From assembly GCA_965199685.1 (NCBI GenBank), contig OZ241323.1, forward strand, positions 2,666,001 to 2,730,000: a stretch of DNA of 64,000 nucleotides, given 5' to 3'. This DNA comes from SP5GCR1 sp965199685 (lineage in GTDB: Bacteria; Pseudomonadota; Gammaproteobacteria; Poriferisulfidales; Oxydemutatoraceae). The position numbers were made by a program, and so were the translations under genes. Positions 35,419-45,210 of this stretch are shown piece after piece (position 1 is the first letter of the stretch; each line of letters begins with the position of its first letter). Under the pieces are notes generated by a model, which was not told where the DNA came from, made no database searches, and was given only the letters and a program-made list of their open reading frames with translations.

Positions 35419-37148
35419 TTTCAATATCGGCAAACCAAGATAGCTTTAAAAAGATAGCCTTCAATTCGTCGGGTGCTAGCTTTATTATTGCCGAACAGAA
35501 AGACCCCACACAGAGTGATAAGAAGAAAACCTACAATGGTGTCGGTAAATCTCTTTTAGTTGCATTAATTGATTTTTGCCTGGGTGCCAGTGCGGGTAGT
35601 AAAATCACAAAAGCATTGATTTCGTGTGATGCCTTGCAAGATTGGAGGTTTACTTTGAAGCTAAGTATAAAGGGTAAGCCCTACATTATTACAAGATCGG
35701 TTGATAATCATACATCAATAGAGATAAACGATGAAACTTTGAAATTGACAGAATTTCACCAACGAATGCAAGAACTATGTTTTGATATAGAGGAAGATTT
35801 GAAGTATTTAACTTTTCGTTCTTTGTTGCCATTTTTTTTGAGACCGTCAAAAACTTCATATACAAGATATGATGAGCCTCAAAAATTTGGCACACCTTAT
35901 CAAAAACTACTTTGCAACACTTTTTTATTAGGTTTGGATGCCATTTTGGCCGATAAGAAAAAGGCACTAAAAGATCAGTTGACAGAGCGAAGAAATAACC
36001 TGAAAGGCATAGAAAAAGATCCCATCATAAGAGAGTTTTTTGGTCACAATCAAAATGTGAGTGAGGATTACCTATTGCTTCTTACGGATATAGAGGAGAG
36101 AATTAAAAAATTGGAAGAAGATCTACAAGATTATAGGGTTGCTAAAGATTATTATCAGCGTCAGGAAGAAGCGGATCAGTTGAAAAAGTTGATTGATGAA
36201 AAACAAAAGCAAATTTATTTACATAAAAGTACTATAGGGCGGATTAACCAAAGTCTACGGGTTGAAGTTGATATAGAGCAAAAGGATATTAAAAAGATAT
36301 ACGAAGAATCTAAAAAAGTGTTTCAGGATGCAGTAGAAAAAAGGTTATCAGATTTAGAAAAATTTTATGCTGATTTGAAGACTAATCGGACCAAAAGATT
36401 AGCAGAACAAAAACGATCAATTATGGACGAATTAGAAAAGTTAGAAGAGGAAGCGACAAAATTACAAGAACAATTTGATGAAGCCTTAGCATTTCTTGGG
36501 TCGCATGGTGCCTTAGATGTTTTTGTTCAAAAAAATAAGCTGTTAAGTGAGCTAAAACAAAAAAGAGAAAAGTTAGTTTCTTATGAAAAATTTCAGAAAA
36601 AATATAAAAAAGAAATAAAAAAACTAGAGCAAGGTTTAATCAATGAGAACAGCAAAACAATCGACTATCTGGAGAAAAATAAATCTTTTTTAGAGTCTAT
36701 TAATAAAGATTTTAGAGCTTTGGCAAAGAAATTTTACCCTGATGAATTAGCTGGTATCACGATTGTGAATAACGAAGGGGAAAATCAAATTAGATATAAC
36801 ATAGAAGCAAAAATACAATCGGATTCTTCCGATGGAATTAATAGTGTCAAATTGTTTTGTTATGACTTGTGTATGCTATTTGGTGGAAACAATCATCATA
36901 TGAATTTTATTTTTCATGATAGCAGGTTATTCAGCGATATTGATGAAACGCATTGTGAGGTGTTGTTTGATATTGTTCGCAATAAATTTAAGACTAAGCA
37001 ATATATAGCGAGTATCAACCAGAAGGACTTAAAAACCTTAGCCGAACCAATACAGGATTTTATAAGACAAAACATGGTTTGTGAATTAAACGATGAATCC
37101 GAAGAAGGTAAGTTACTAGGTAGACAGGTAGAGTTGGAATACGACTAG
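35409..37148 (+). CDS. DUF2326-type SMC/ABC-like ATPase of an ABC-3C system
   Basis: 579 residues. Walker A NGVGKS at 43-48, a long coiled coil (about residues 190-430, rich in K, E and L heptads) and a C-terminal ATPase half with LFGGNNHHMNFIFHDS, a Walker-B-like segment of the DUF2326 class, and ASINQKD. ATPases of this class act on DNA-protein complexes or sense infection in predicted defense systems. It is placed between hsdS and hsdR, with 66 bp before hsdR. Confidence 0.75.
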   Translation: MRLVSISANQDSFKKIAFNSSGASFIIAEQKDPTQSDKKKTYNGVGKSLLVALIDFCLGASAGSKITKALISCDALQDWRFTLKLSIKGKPYIITRSVDNHTSIEINDETLKLTEFHQRMQELCFDIEEDLKYLTFRSLLPFFLRPSKTSYTRYDEPQKFGTPYQKLLCNTFLLGLDAILADKKKALKDQLTERRNNLKGIEKDPIIREFFGHNQNVSEDYLLLLTDIEERIKKLEEDLQDYRVAKDYYQRQEEADQLKKLIDEKQKQIYLHKSTIGRINQSLRVEVDIEQKDIKKIYEESKKVFQDAVEKRLSDLEKFYADLKTNRTKRLAEQKRSIMDELEKLEEEATKLQEQFDEALAFLGSHGALDVFVQKNKLLSELKQKREKLVSYEKFQKKYKKEIKKLEQGLINENSKTIDYLEKNKSFLESINKDFRALAKKFYPDELAGITIVNNEGENQIRYNIEAKIQSDSSDGINSVKLFCYDLCMLFGGNNHHMNFIFHDSRLFSDIDETHCEVLFDIVRNKFKTKQYIASINQKDLKTLAEPIQDFIRQNMVCELNDESEEGKLLGRQVELEYD

Positions 37149-37214
37149 TGTTATTTCTTGACCTCTTCGGCAAACATCTTCTAAATACAGTATCAATCTT
37201 CACAATCAACAATC

Positions 37215-40200
37215 ATGCTTTCCCTCTACGAATCCGAAGTTGAAGAATGGGTGGTAGAACTCCTGCAAGAGCAGGGTTATACCTATCTTTCACCGGAGGA
37301 GCAGAAGCGTGAGCGTGGGGATTTTTCGGAGGTTGTTTTCCGAGAGCGTCTAAAGGATGCCGTCATCCGCCTTAATCCCGATATCCCTGAGAGTGAACTG
37401 GAATATGCGCTAAGAGAAGTTTTGGGGTTATCCAGTCAGAGTATGGTTGAGAACAATGCGATTTTCCATGAGTATTTGATTGAGGGTGTTCCTGTGGAAT
37501 ACCAGAAAGAAGGAAACACGGTCGGCGGTAAGGTAATGCTGGTTGATTTTGAAAACCCGCTAAACAACGATCTCATAGTTTGCAATCAGTATACCGTTAT
37601 AGATAACAGCAGTAAAACTGAGATACGCCCTGATGTTGTTTTGCTAATCAACGGTTTGCCTTTGGTTGTGATTGAACTAAAAAATCCTACTGATGAGAAG
37701 GCTACGGTTAAAACAGCATACACCCAATTAAACAATTATAAGGAGGTTGCACCGAGTTTGTTTTACTACAATGGGGTTTTGGTTGCGTCGGATGGTTTGG
37801 ATGCCAAGGCAGGTTCGCTCACGGCAGGCATGGATCGTTTTATGGCATGGAAAACTGTTGACGGTGTCAGAGAGGATAAAAGCACGACACCACAGGTAGA
37901 GACGCTTATTAAGGGAATGCTTCGTCCCGATGTGCTTCTTGACCTCATCAGGCAGTTTACGGTATTTGAAAAACTACGAACCGATACCAGTAAAAAAATT
38001 GCAGCATATCATCAGTATCACGCAGTATGCAGGGCGGTGGAGGAAACCATTCGGGCGACTGCTGCCGGAGTTTCCAAAACAGGGAAAGAAGCACATGCGG
38101 ACTTGAACTTGCCTATGGCGGATGCCCAACCGGCGGGCGATAGAAAAGTCGGTGTGGTTTGGCACACGCAAGGCAGCGGTAAATCGCTTTCTATGGTTTT
38201 TTATGCCGGCAGGTTGATGTCAGACGAGCGTATGAAGAATCCGACCTTGCTTGTGCTTACCGATAGAAACGATCTTGACGACCAGTTGTTTGGGGCATTT
38301 GCTGCTAGTCGGCAATTGCTAGGAGAAGAACCAGTGCAAGTGCAATCTCGTAATCACCTAAAAGAACTTTTGCAAACAAGCGGCGGTGGAATTGTTTTTA
38401 CGACAATTCAAAAATTCTCTCCCGAAGAAGATAGAGAGCAGTTTGACTTACTCTCAAAACGTGAGAACATTGTTGTTATTGCCGATGAAGCACATCGCTC
38501 CCAATACGGTTTTAAAGCGATAACCAAAGTAAAAGATAATCAAGTATTTGTGGGTTACGGTTTTGCTAAATACCTGAGAGATGCTTTGCCGAACGCTTCT
38601 TTTATCGGTTTTACCGGAACGCCGATTGAGAGGGAAGACATTTCAACTCGTGCAATTTTTGGCAATTACATTGACACCTATGATATTCAGCAGTCGGTGG
38701 AAGATGGTGCGACTATTCCCATTTATTATGCGTCGCGCCTTGCGCATGTGCATCTGAAGCCGGAGGAAATGCAAAAGTTGGATGACGAGGTTGAAAAGAT
38801 TACCGAAGATCAGGAGTTCACTGCTACAGAGAAAGCAAAGGCAAAATGGGCGCAAATAGAGGCGATTGTGGGTAATGAGAAACGGCTAAAACTAGTTGCC
38901 CAAGACATCGTTAAGCACTTTGAGGAACGGCAAGAAACACTTGAAGGCAAAGGCATTATTGTGGCAATGAGCCGGCGTGTTGCCGTTGCGCTATACGATG
39001 AGATTACTAACCTTCGTCGGCATTGGCACGATACCAATCTTGAGAAAGGGCAAATAAAAGTCATTATGACTTCCAATTCAAGCGATCCATCAAGTTATCA
39101 ACCTCACCGTACCACCAAGAAGCAAAAGAGAGAATTGGGGGATAGGTTTAAGGATCCGACAGATTCTTTGAAGTTGGTTATTGTGCGAGATATGTGGCTG
39201 ACTGGCTTTGATGCACCGTCTTTGCACACGATGTATATTGACAAGCCGATGCGTGGGCATAATCTTATGCAAGCGATTGCGCGCGTCAACAGGGTCTACA
39301 AAGACAAACCCGGCGGACTTGTGGTTGACTACATTGGGATTGCCTACGACTTAAAACAGGCACTTGCGATTTATACGGATAGCGGTGGGCAAGGGACACC
39401 CGCATTGGAACAGGAAACTGCGATTGCAACGATGATCGAAAAATACGAAATCGTCGTGCAGTTGTTCAACGGTTTTGACTACAAACGATATTTTGCTGCC
39501 GATACTAGAGGAAAACTGACCATCATTTTGGAGGCGCAGGAGCATATACTCGGTTTGGAAGATGGCAAGAAGAGATATATAGAACATGTCTCAGTGCTAG
39601 CGAAAACATTCGCGCTTTCTGTGCCTAGCGACAAGGCAGCAGGGATCAGAGAAGAACTAGGCTTTTTTGAAGCGGTGAAAGCTAGACTCATAAAACTTGA
39701 GGCATCGGATAGCGGCAAAAGCGATGCCGAAATAGAAACGGCAATTAAACAAATCGTTGATAAAGCGATTGTGCCCGATGAGGTCATTGACATTTTTGAT
39801 GCAGCGGGAATCAAGAAGCCTGACATTTCCATCCTCTCCGACGAGTTTTTGGAAGAAGTGCGAGGCATGAAACATAAAAATCTAGCTTTAGAACTTCTGA
39901 AAAAAATTCTTAACGATGAAATCAGAGCGAGGAGTAAAAGGAATTTTATTCAAAGCAGGAAACTCTCGGAGATGTTGGATGCTGCAATTAAGAAGTACCA
40001 GAATAATTTGTTAACTACGGCAGAAATCATTGAAGCACTGATAAGCATTGCCAAAGAGATAAAAGATGCCGATAAACGAGGTGAGAAATACAGGCTTTCG
40101 CAAGAGGAGTTGGCGTTTTATGATGCGCTTGCCAATAATGACAGTGCGAAAGAAGAGTTGGGGGATGACAAACTGCGAGATATTGCCAGAATTTTAGTTG

Positions 40201-40385
40201 CAAAGGTCAAGAGAGAGGCTACTATTGATTGGACTATTAGAGACAACGTGCAAGCGGGGCTTCGCCTCGCCGTGAAACGGGTGCTGCGTAAATACGGGTA
40301 TCCGCCCGATGAACGAAAGATTGCAATAGACAATGTCTTGGAGCAAGCAAAGAATTTTGCCGACGAATGGACTTCCGATCTGTAG
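37215..40385 (+). CDS. hsdR: Type I restriction endonuclease subunit HsdR
   Basis: 1056 residues. N-terminal nuclease core with D in RPDVV near 139 and VVIELKN near 155; RecA-like motor with GSGKS near 320, DEAHRSQYG from 424 and GFTGTPI; then VDYIGIA and a helical C-terminal domain that binds the methylase core. Cuts unmodified DNA after translocation. Length is near EcoR124I HsdR (type IC). Normally hsdR is next to hsdM or hsdS; here about 3 kb of other defense genes stand between. Ends 12 bp from the convergent KAP gene. Confidence 0.95.
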   Translation: MLSLYESEVEEWVVELLQEQGYTYLSPEEQKRERGDFSEVVFRERLKDAVIRLNPDIPESELEYALREVLGLSSQSMVENNAIFHEYLIEGVPVEYQKEGNTVGGKVMLVDFENPLNNDLIVCNQYTVIDNSSKTEIRPDVVLLINGLPLVVIELKNPTDEKATVKTAYTQLNNYKEVAPSLFYYNGVLVASDGLDAKAGSLTAGMDRFMAWKTVDGVREDKSTTPQVETLIKGMLRPDVLLDLIRQFTVFEKLRTDTSKKIAAYHQYHAVCRAVEETIRATAAGVSKTGKEAHADLNLPMADAQPAGDRKVGVVWHTQGSGKSLSMVFYAGRLMSDERMKNPTLLVLTDRNDLDDQLFGAFAASRQLLGEEPVQVQSRNHLKELLQTSGGGIVFTTIQKFSPEEDREQFDLLSKRENIVVIADEAHRSQYGFKAITKVKDNQVFVGYGFAKYLRDALPNASFIGFTGTPIEREDISTRAIFGNYIDTYDIQQSVEDGATIPIYYASRLAHVHLKPEEMQKLDDEVEKITEDQEFTATEKAKAKWAQIEAIVGNEKRLKLVAQDIVKHFEERQETLEGKGIIVAMSRRVAVALYDEITNLRRHWHDTNLEKGQIKVIMTSNSSDPSSYQPHRTTKKQKRELGDRFKDPTDSLKLVIVRDMWLTGFDAPSLHTMYIDKPMRGHNLMQAIARVNRVYKDKPGGLVVDYIGIAYDLKQALAIYTDSGGQGTPALEQETAIATMIEKYEIVVQLFNGFDYKRYFAADTRGKLTIILEAQEHILGLEDGKKRYIEHVSVLAKTFALSVPSDKAAGIREELGFFEAVKARLIKLEASDSGKSDAEIETAIKQIVDKAIVPDEVIDIFDAAGIKKPDISILSDEFLEEVRGMKHKNLALELLKKILNDEIRARSKRNFIQSRKLSEMLDAAIKKYQNNLLTTAEIIEALISIAKEIKDADKRGEKYRLSQEELAFYDALANNDSAKEELGDDKLRDIARILVAKVKREATIDWTIRDNVQAGLRLAVKRVLRKYGYPPDERKIAIDNVLEQAKNFADEWTSDL

Positions 40386-40397
40386 CGTATGGGATGA

Positions 40398-42677
40398 CTA
40401 TTTCCTTTCTTTGTTTTCGTCTAGTATGGGGTACCACCATTCGGGCCGCTTGAAATAATCCTCGTCTATAATTTTTTCTGTTAATAATTTTTTAATAGCT
40501 TTTTCAAAAGTTCCGACATATCGTACATTTAATGGGCGACACACCACTGCTTGCCATATAGTTTCAAAAAACTTCTTTTTTTGCATAATTTTTCTGAGAT
40601 TACCGTAAGAACCATCTATGTCTATTTTGGCTATAGGCTGCCAAATTAATAGCAGAAAATCAACCAAGTTTCCATATACTATAATGTCTTCCCCAGCTTC
40701 ATCTGCAATAGCTTTTAATTTTTTATAAGATTCTTCTGAATAAAATGGCGAATCACTATCAGATAAAAAATCATGCTCTATACTCAATTTAAGATATGCC
40801 TCTTTTATTCCATTATTTTTGCGGAAGCGATTTAGCAGTTCTTTGGCTAATTCCTTGTAGAGAATATCACGTATTTCTCTTTGGATATTTTCTGTAGTCT
40901 TATCACCCGAAGTATTTTCTAATTGTTCGTATAACCACTTGCACATCTCGGAAGCATGTTTTAGATTTTTCTTGACTACTTTAAGTAGCAATGCTTTTTG
41001 TCTGTTGTGTAACTTTTCGTAAAGATCATCGGACTCTACAAATCTACCTTGATGTAATAGAGAACCATACCATGCCACAAAAGTTGCTTCGTCAAAAATT
41101 GGTTTTTCTACTCGGTACAGTTCATCAATATCTGCAAATAAATCACATATATGTATGATTTCCTTACATTTTTCAATTTGAGGTTTTATCTCATCTTTAG
41201 CAGGTAAACCAATCAGGTACTCAAAAATTTTATCTTTATCCTGTAATAGCATTTTCATAAATTCTTGAACTCGCCCAATGCCTTTACTGTCCTTACTATT
41301 TGCAATTAATTCTTCTAATTCGTATTTAAGATTTTGATCTTCCAAGGAAAGTAGTTTTTTCTTCAATTCGCAATACCTTTTTTTGGTTATTAATTCAAGG
41401 TATTCAATCACGAATAAATGTTTTCTAATATGTTCACGAAAAATGCCAGAGTATACAACACTATGATAGGGACTCATTTTTTCCCGAATTGCTTGATAGA
41501 TCTCAAAAAATCTCGATACATCAATATCTCCATATTTTTCAAGTTCTTTTTTGATTTTATCTACCCAGTTTGTTTCTGCCGATATGTTTTTACTTTTTAG
41601 GTTGTTAGTAAGATCGCTCAACTCTCTGAAAGTAAGGTCATTCATAATTTCATTATCTTGTCTAAGATCTCTGGATATGTCTGGAAATTCTAAATTTAGA
41701 AGCTGGCAAAGATAAAGTAACTCCCAGTCTCGTTCTTTATCACCAAGCTGATTTAGGAATGCCTGGTGAAGACCGCCTAAATATCTTACATAATGCTTGA
41801 ATTTCCTTGGATTTTTGGGAAGAGTGTTGCGAATGTTTAAGATAGTATCTTTTTTGATACCCGATGATTTGATTCTTTCGTATTCCTTGTCCAATAAGAT
41901 TTCCCAATCAAGAGATGACGGAATAGGTAACTCAAAGGGCCAATTAATGATTTTATCAATAAATTCCTTTGGATTCGTATAGTTTAATTTCTTTGTCAAA
42001 ACCTCAGAGATAGTTTTGACATCCAAACCGATAATGTAAACGCATTGATCTAAATCAACTATTTCGTTAAGCAACATTAGCATGTCATAAACTATGTCCG
42101 GTTCAGAACGATCTAAATCATCAATAAAGATATAGAACCGTTTTTCTTCTCCTAATATTTTTTTGAGTTCTTTATTAACATTTTGCTTACTTTCTGCAAG
42201 TTGGTTTTCTAGCGGAGCTAAAACAAGATCACCAATAGCCTTGCCAATATCAGTATTGACGATTTCTGTAATTCGCCGAGCTTTCTCGGATATATTTTTT
42301 ATGATTCTCTTTTTTTTGAAGATACCGACTGGTAATTTTTTCCCTGATAGTTTTCCCCATGAAGCAAGTGCATTATCTAAACTAGAAACAAACCCTGTCC
42401 ATGCGTCCTCACGCGAATTAAATTGCCAAGGATGGAAAAAGGCTACTGGACATTTTTTATCTTCGCACTGGTGTTTAATAAAATTTAGAACCGTTGTTTT
42501 TCCACTACCCCAAGAACCTAAAATACCGACGCGCAGACTTGTATTAGGTGGGGTGTTGTTGATAAGTGCAAAAATTCTTTCCGCAATTCTCTTACGGTCA
42601 AGACAGTCGTCTTTAGGATTTACTAAAGGGCTGTCAACCCTATTTTGCAAGTCGTTCTCCCTTTCAGTAGTGGACAT
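40398..42677 (-). CDS. KAP family P-loop NTPase
   Basis: 759 residues. Walker A GSWGSGKTT at 54-62; the KAP signature FHPWQFNSRE at 81-90; Walker B YIFIDDLDR at 182-190. The rest is a long helical domain without clear transmembrane segments, so this is a soluble member. KAP NTPases occur in bacterial conflict systems, where many act as signalling or sensor ATPases. It is the last gene of the minus-strand operon, 97 bp after the AlwI-like gene, and ends facing hsdR. Confidence 0.85.
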   Translation of the reverse strand: MSTTERENDLQNRVDSPLVNPKDDCLDRKRIAERIFALINNTPPNTSLRVGILGSWGSGKTTVLNFIKHQCEDKKCPVAFFHPWQFNSREDAWTGFVSSLDNALASWGKLSGKKLPVGIFKKKRIIKNISEKARRITEIVNTDIGKAIGDLVLAPLENQLAESKQNVNKELKKILGEEKRFYIFIDDLDRSEPDIVYDMLMLLNEIVDLDQCVYIIGLDVKTISEVLTKKLNYTNPKEFIDKIINWPFELPIPSSLDWEILLDKEYERIKSSGIKKDTILNIRNTLPKNPRKFKHYVRYLGGLHQAFLNQLGDKERDWELLYLCQLLNLEFPDISRDLRQDNEIMNDLTFRELSDLTNNLKSKNISAETNWVDKIKKELEKYGDIDVSRFFEIYQAIREKMSPYHSVVYSGIFREHIRKHLFVIEYLELITKKRYCELKKKLLSLEDQNLKYELEELIANSKDSKGIGRVQEFMKMLLQDKDKIFEYLIGLPAKDEIKPQIEKCKEIIHICDLFADIDELYRVEKPIFDEATFVAWYGSLLHQGRFVESDDLYEKLHNRQKALLLKVVKKNLKHASEMCKWLYEQLENTSGDKTTENIQREIRDILYKELAKELLNRFRKNNGIKEAYLKLSIEHDFLSDSDSPFYSEESYKKLKAIADEAGEDIIVYGNLVDFLLLIWQPIAKIDIDGSYGNLRKIMQKKKFFETIWQAVVCRPLNVRYVGTFEKAIKKLLTEKIIDEDYFKRPEWWYPILDENKERK

Positions 42678-42773
42678 TTTTCACTCCTATTGGTAATTGG
42701 TTATTGATGATTTATTGCTGTTATCAAGCCAAACAAACAATATCTGCGCTACCTACTATATCCCAAGAAGCAA

Positions 42774-44300
42774 TTATGCGGAGGTATACAAGATAGTGTT
42801 ATTTTCCAAATGTTCCAAAAACTCTACAATGGTTTTAGGAGAAATGAACAGATTATCTTGTTGCTTCAGGTAGTCAATCTGGCGTATAGAGTCAATAAAA
42901 ATACTGGGTGCAACAAAGTAGCACATTGACTCTTTTACTTTTTTGCTAAATTTTTCTAAATGTCTAGCAATCGGCCACACTTCCGCTACAGTTTGTTTTC
43001 TACCTTCACACATTGTTACCTCAATTAAGACTCCATTGATATCTTCAAAACATTCAATGTCGCCAGTGTCACCAGCACCTTTTGCGATAGATGTCGGCAT
43101 ACCTTCATCATCAATAGGATAATTTGGTATTACTTGTACATTCGGAAACTTTGATTTCACTGCCAACGCTGTCAAAAACTCAAACCGTGTTGGACCTGAT
43201 AAATATTTCAAAGTTTCGTGTGTCGTTGATTTCCTGCTTGATAGTTTCAGCATTTCTTTTTTGATTGTCTCCCAAGTATAAACACCAACCCATTTTTTCA
43301 AGGCTTCATCCCGCTCGGAAGCTGAAACAGCTTTCGGTTTAGAGGAGATTAAGTTTTTATCGATAGTTGAGATGTACTTAAAATAACTTTCTTCTGTATC
43401 GTACTTTTTATACTCGGAATAGTTATTCAAGACATAATTAATTTTTGCTTGTTCATTTTTGTTGATATCAATAAACCTTCCACCACCACGAAAAGAAATA
43501 AGGCCAGTCAATCGCATTTTCCGAATAAACTCATCGGGATAATCTACCATGATAGATTTATCATTGCGTTTAATATCTTTGCCTTCCATGATTTCATTCC
43601 GACAAATTGCCGTAATTATTTCCCTGCTCGGAGAATATCGAAAGTCTTGTCGTAATCTTTTAATTCTCTGATATAACATCTCTGCATCGTTATTTTTCCA
43701 ATAAATTACCAGAGGCAATTCTAGTTTTGAAATACCCGTGCTATTGTATTCATCGTCGGCATTTAATTTAGTGATTACTTGAAGCAATAAAACCAAAGGT
43801 ACATTTTCATTCAGCACCCTCCGAAAAGGGTTATTTGCCTGATATTTTACAAAAGCATTCAAGAATGCTTGTTGTTCAAATTCAGGGTGTTTGCTATCAA
43901 CAAGTTTTAATCCTATCTTTGAAAATCTTATTTTCTTTCCAGTGCGATAAAACACAAATCCCAGTTCTTTTGCAAATTTGAACCAAGTATCAAAACGAGA
44001 TGGCCAGCCTTTGCTAAACCCTACTTCTTTATGATTTTGCGGATTGTCTCGTAGTATCTTTTTAATCTCTTTATCGGATAGGCGATTATTTTCTCTCATT
44101 TTTTGTTTCATATTTTGGAGTAGCCTGGTTGGCCGATATAAACCAGTTCTGATAATTTCCCCGGCAATTTCTTCTGCCAATTTGTCGTCAAGAATTTTCC
44201 CGTTATATGTCTCTAAAACATTGAGAAAGTCTTTCAATCGCTCAGGATTTCTAATCGTTGTTGTAAAAAGTAATGGTCTGTATATGGCTGGTCTTGGCAT
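42774..44300 (-). CDS. AlwI-type type II restriction endonuclease
   Basis: 508 residues. The C-terminal catalytic region has the AlwI-family pattern: RFEFLTALA (E374), NYPIDDEGMP, GDIECF (D414) and VLIEVT (E427), then Q436 and IARHL. The N-terminal half, with winged-helix features, would read the DNA. AlwI recognises the asymmetric GGATC and cuts downstream. If this enzyme does the same, it needs one methylase activity per strand, which fits the two adenine methylases next to it. Specificity is inferred from family, not shown. Confidence 0.78.
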   Translation of the reverse strand: MPRPAIYRPLLFTTTIRNPERLKDFLNVLETYNGKILDDKLAEEIAGEIIRTGLYRPTRLLQNMKQKMRENNRLSDKEIKKILRDNPQNHKEVGFSKGWPSRFDTWFKFAKELGFVFYRTGKKIRFSKIGLKLVDSKHPEFEQQAFLNAFVKYQANNPFRRVLNENVPLVLLLQVITKLNADDEYNSTGISKLELPLVIYWKNNDAEMLYQRIKRLRQDFRYSPSREIITAICRNEIMEGKDIKRNDKSIMVDYPDEFIRKMRLTGLISFRGGGRFIDINKNEQAKINYVLNNYSEYKKYDTEESYFKYISTIDKNLISSKPKAVSASERDEALKKWVGVYTWETIKKEMLKLSSRKSTTHETLKYLSGPTRFEFLTALAVKSKFPNVQVIPNYPIDDEGMPTSIAKGAGDTGDIECFEDINGVLIEVTMCEGRKQTVAEVWPIARHLEKFSKKVKESMCYFVAPSIFIDSIRQIDYLKQQDNLFISPKTIVEFLEHLENNTILYTSA

Positions 44301-44304
44301 AGTC

Positions 44305-45210
44305 TCAATAGTTAGTAATCAGGATTTCTTTAATTTTTTTCTTGGCATTGTTGTGGTAGTTAATGTAATTGCTTTGAATACTATGAACGTTGTATTTTTT
44401 CATCCATTTAATCAGTAAATCATTTTCTCTTCCGTTGTAATTAGTAACATTTGATAGAGCAAATTTAATGCCTTTTGTATTTAATGTGTCAATTAGTTCA
44501 AGCAAGTTCGTCTCTTCTTTTTGGCTCCATAACTTATTGTATTCGCTAGAAGTGATCAAGTAGGGAGGGTCAAGGTAAACGAAATCATTTTTGGTAAATT
44601 CTTTTTTCTCAAAAAACTGTCTAAAGTCTTTAGTTGAAAACTGTATTTCTCTATTTTTCACAAAGTCAAAATAATTATTAAGTGCCTCTACAACATTTTT
44701 ATTAAAATCAACATTCCCGACCGGCAGGTTGAATGCGCCACCACCATTGAAGCGTAACATTCTATTAAATCCGTATATCAATAGCACATACAAAACAAGA
44801 GGATCATTCTTGCGATCTTTGTTGACATCGTTTCTTAATTTTTCATATCCCTCTTTGTTAAACCTAGAATAATAAGTTTTCTTAAACTCTTTTTTAAGGG
44901 TATCAGGCACAATATCTCTCTTGTAGGAATGAGATAGTCTGTATTTGAGGATAATTTCTTCAACTTCGTTAAAAAACTTTTCCGAATTTCCCGCATTGGA
45001 AATTAGGTATTTATGAATATCCACAAGATGTTTATTTATATCATTCAAAAAATACTTTCCTGCCTTGATATTCAGAAAAACTGTACCACCACCAACAAAT
45101 AATTCATAAAAGTTTTCTATTTTTTCGGGAAACAAACTTAAAAGTTGCTTCATTAGCCGATGTTTATCTCCAACATAAAAGAGGGGAGATCTTTTTATTT
45201 TCTGTTCCAT
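44305..45210 (-). CDS. Dam-family (D12 class) DNA adenine methyltransferase
   Basis: 301 residues of the Dam/DpnM class: YVGDKHRLM at the N-terminus, SAM motif ELFVGGGTVF near 36-45, and catalytic DPPYL near 212. Makes N6-methyladenine in double-stranded DNA; class members act on GATC or related sites. It overlaps the RadC-methylase gene by 16 bp and is 4 bp from the AlwI-like gene, so all three are one operon and the methylase most likely protects one strand of the endonuclease's site. Confidence 0.88.
   Translation of the reverse strand: MEQKIKRSPLFYVGDKHRLMKQLLSLFPEKIENFYELFVGGGTVFLNIKAGKYFLNDINKHLVDIHKYLISNAGNSEKFFNEVEEIILKYRLSHSYKRDIVPDTLKKEFKKTYYSRFNKEGYEKLRNDVNKDRKNDPLVLYVLLIYGFNRMLRFNGGGAFNLPVGNVDFNKNVVEALNNYFDFVKNREIQFSTKDFRQFFEKKEFTKNDFVYLDPPYLITSSEYNKLWSQKEETNLLELIDTLNTKGIKFALSNVTNYNGRENDLLIKWMKKYNVHSIQSNYINYHNNAKKKIKEILITNY

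Noticed and set aside
30703..40385. A broken hsd operon (frameshifted HsdS or HsdR)
   Set aside because: All hsd frames are full length with their motifs intact; the separation of hsdR is due to inserted genes, not to decay.
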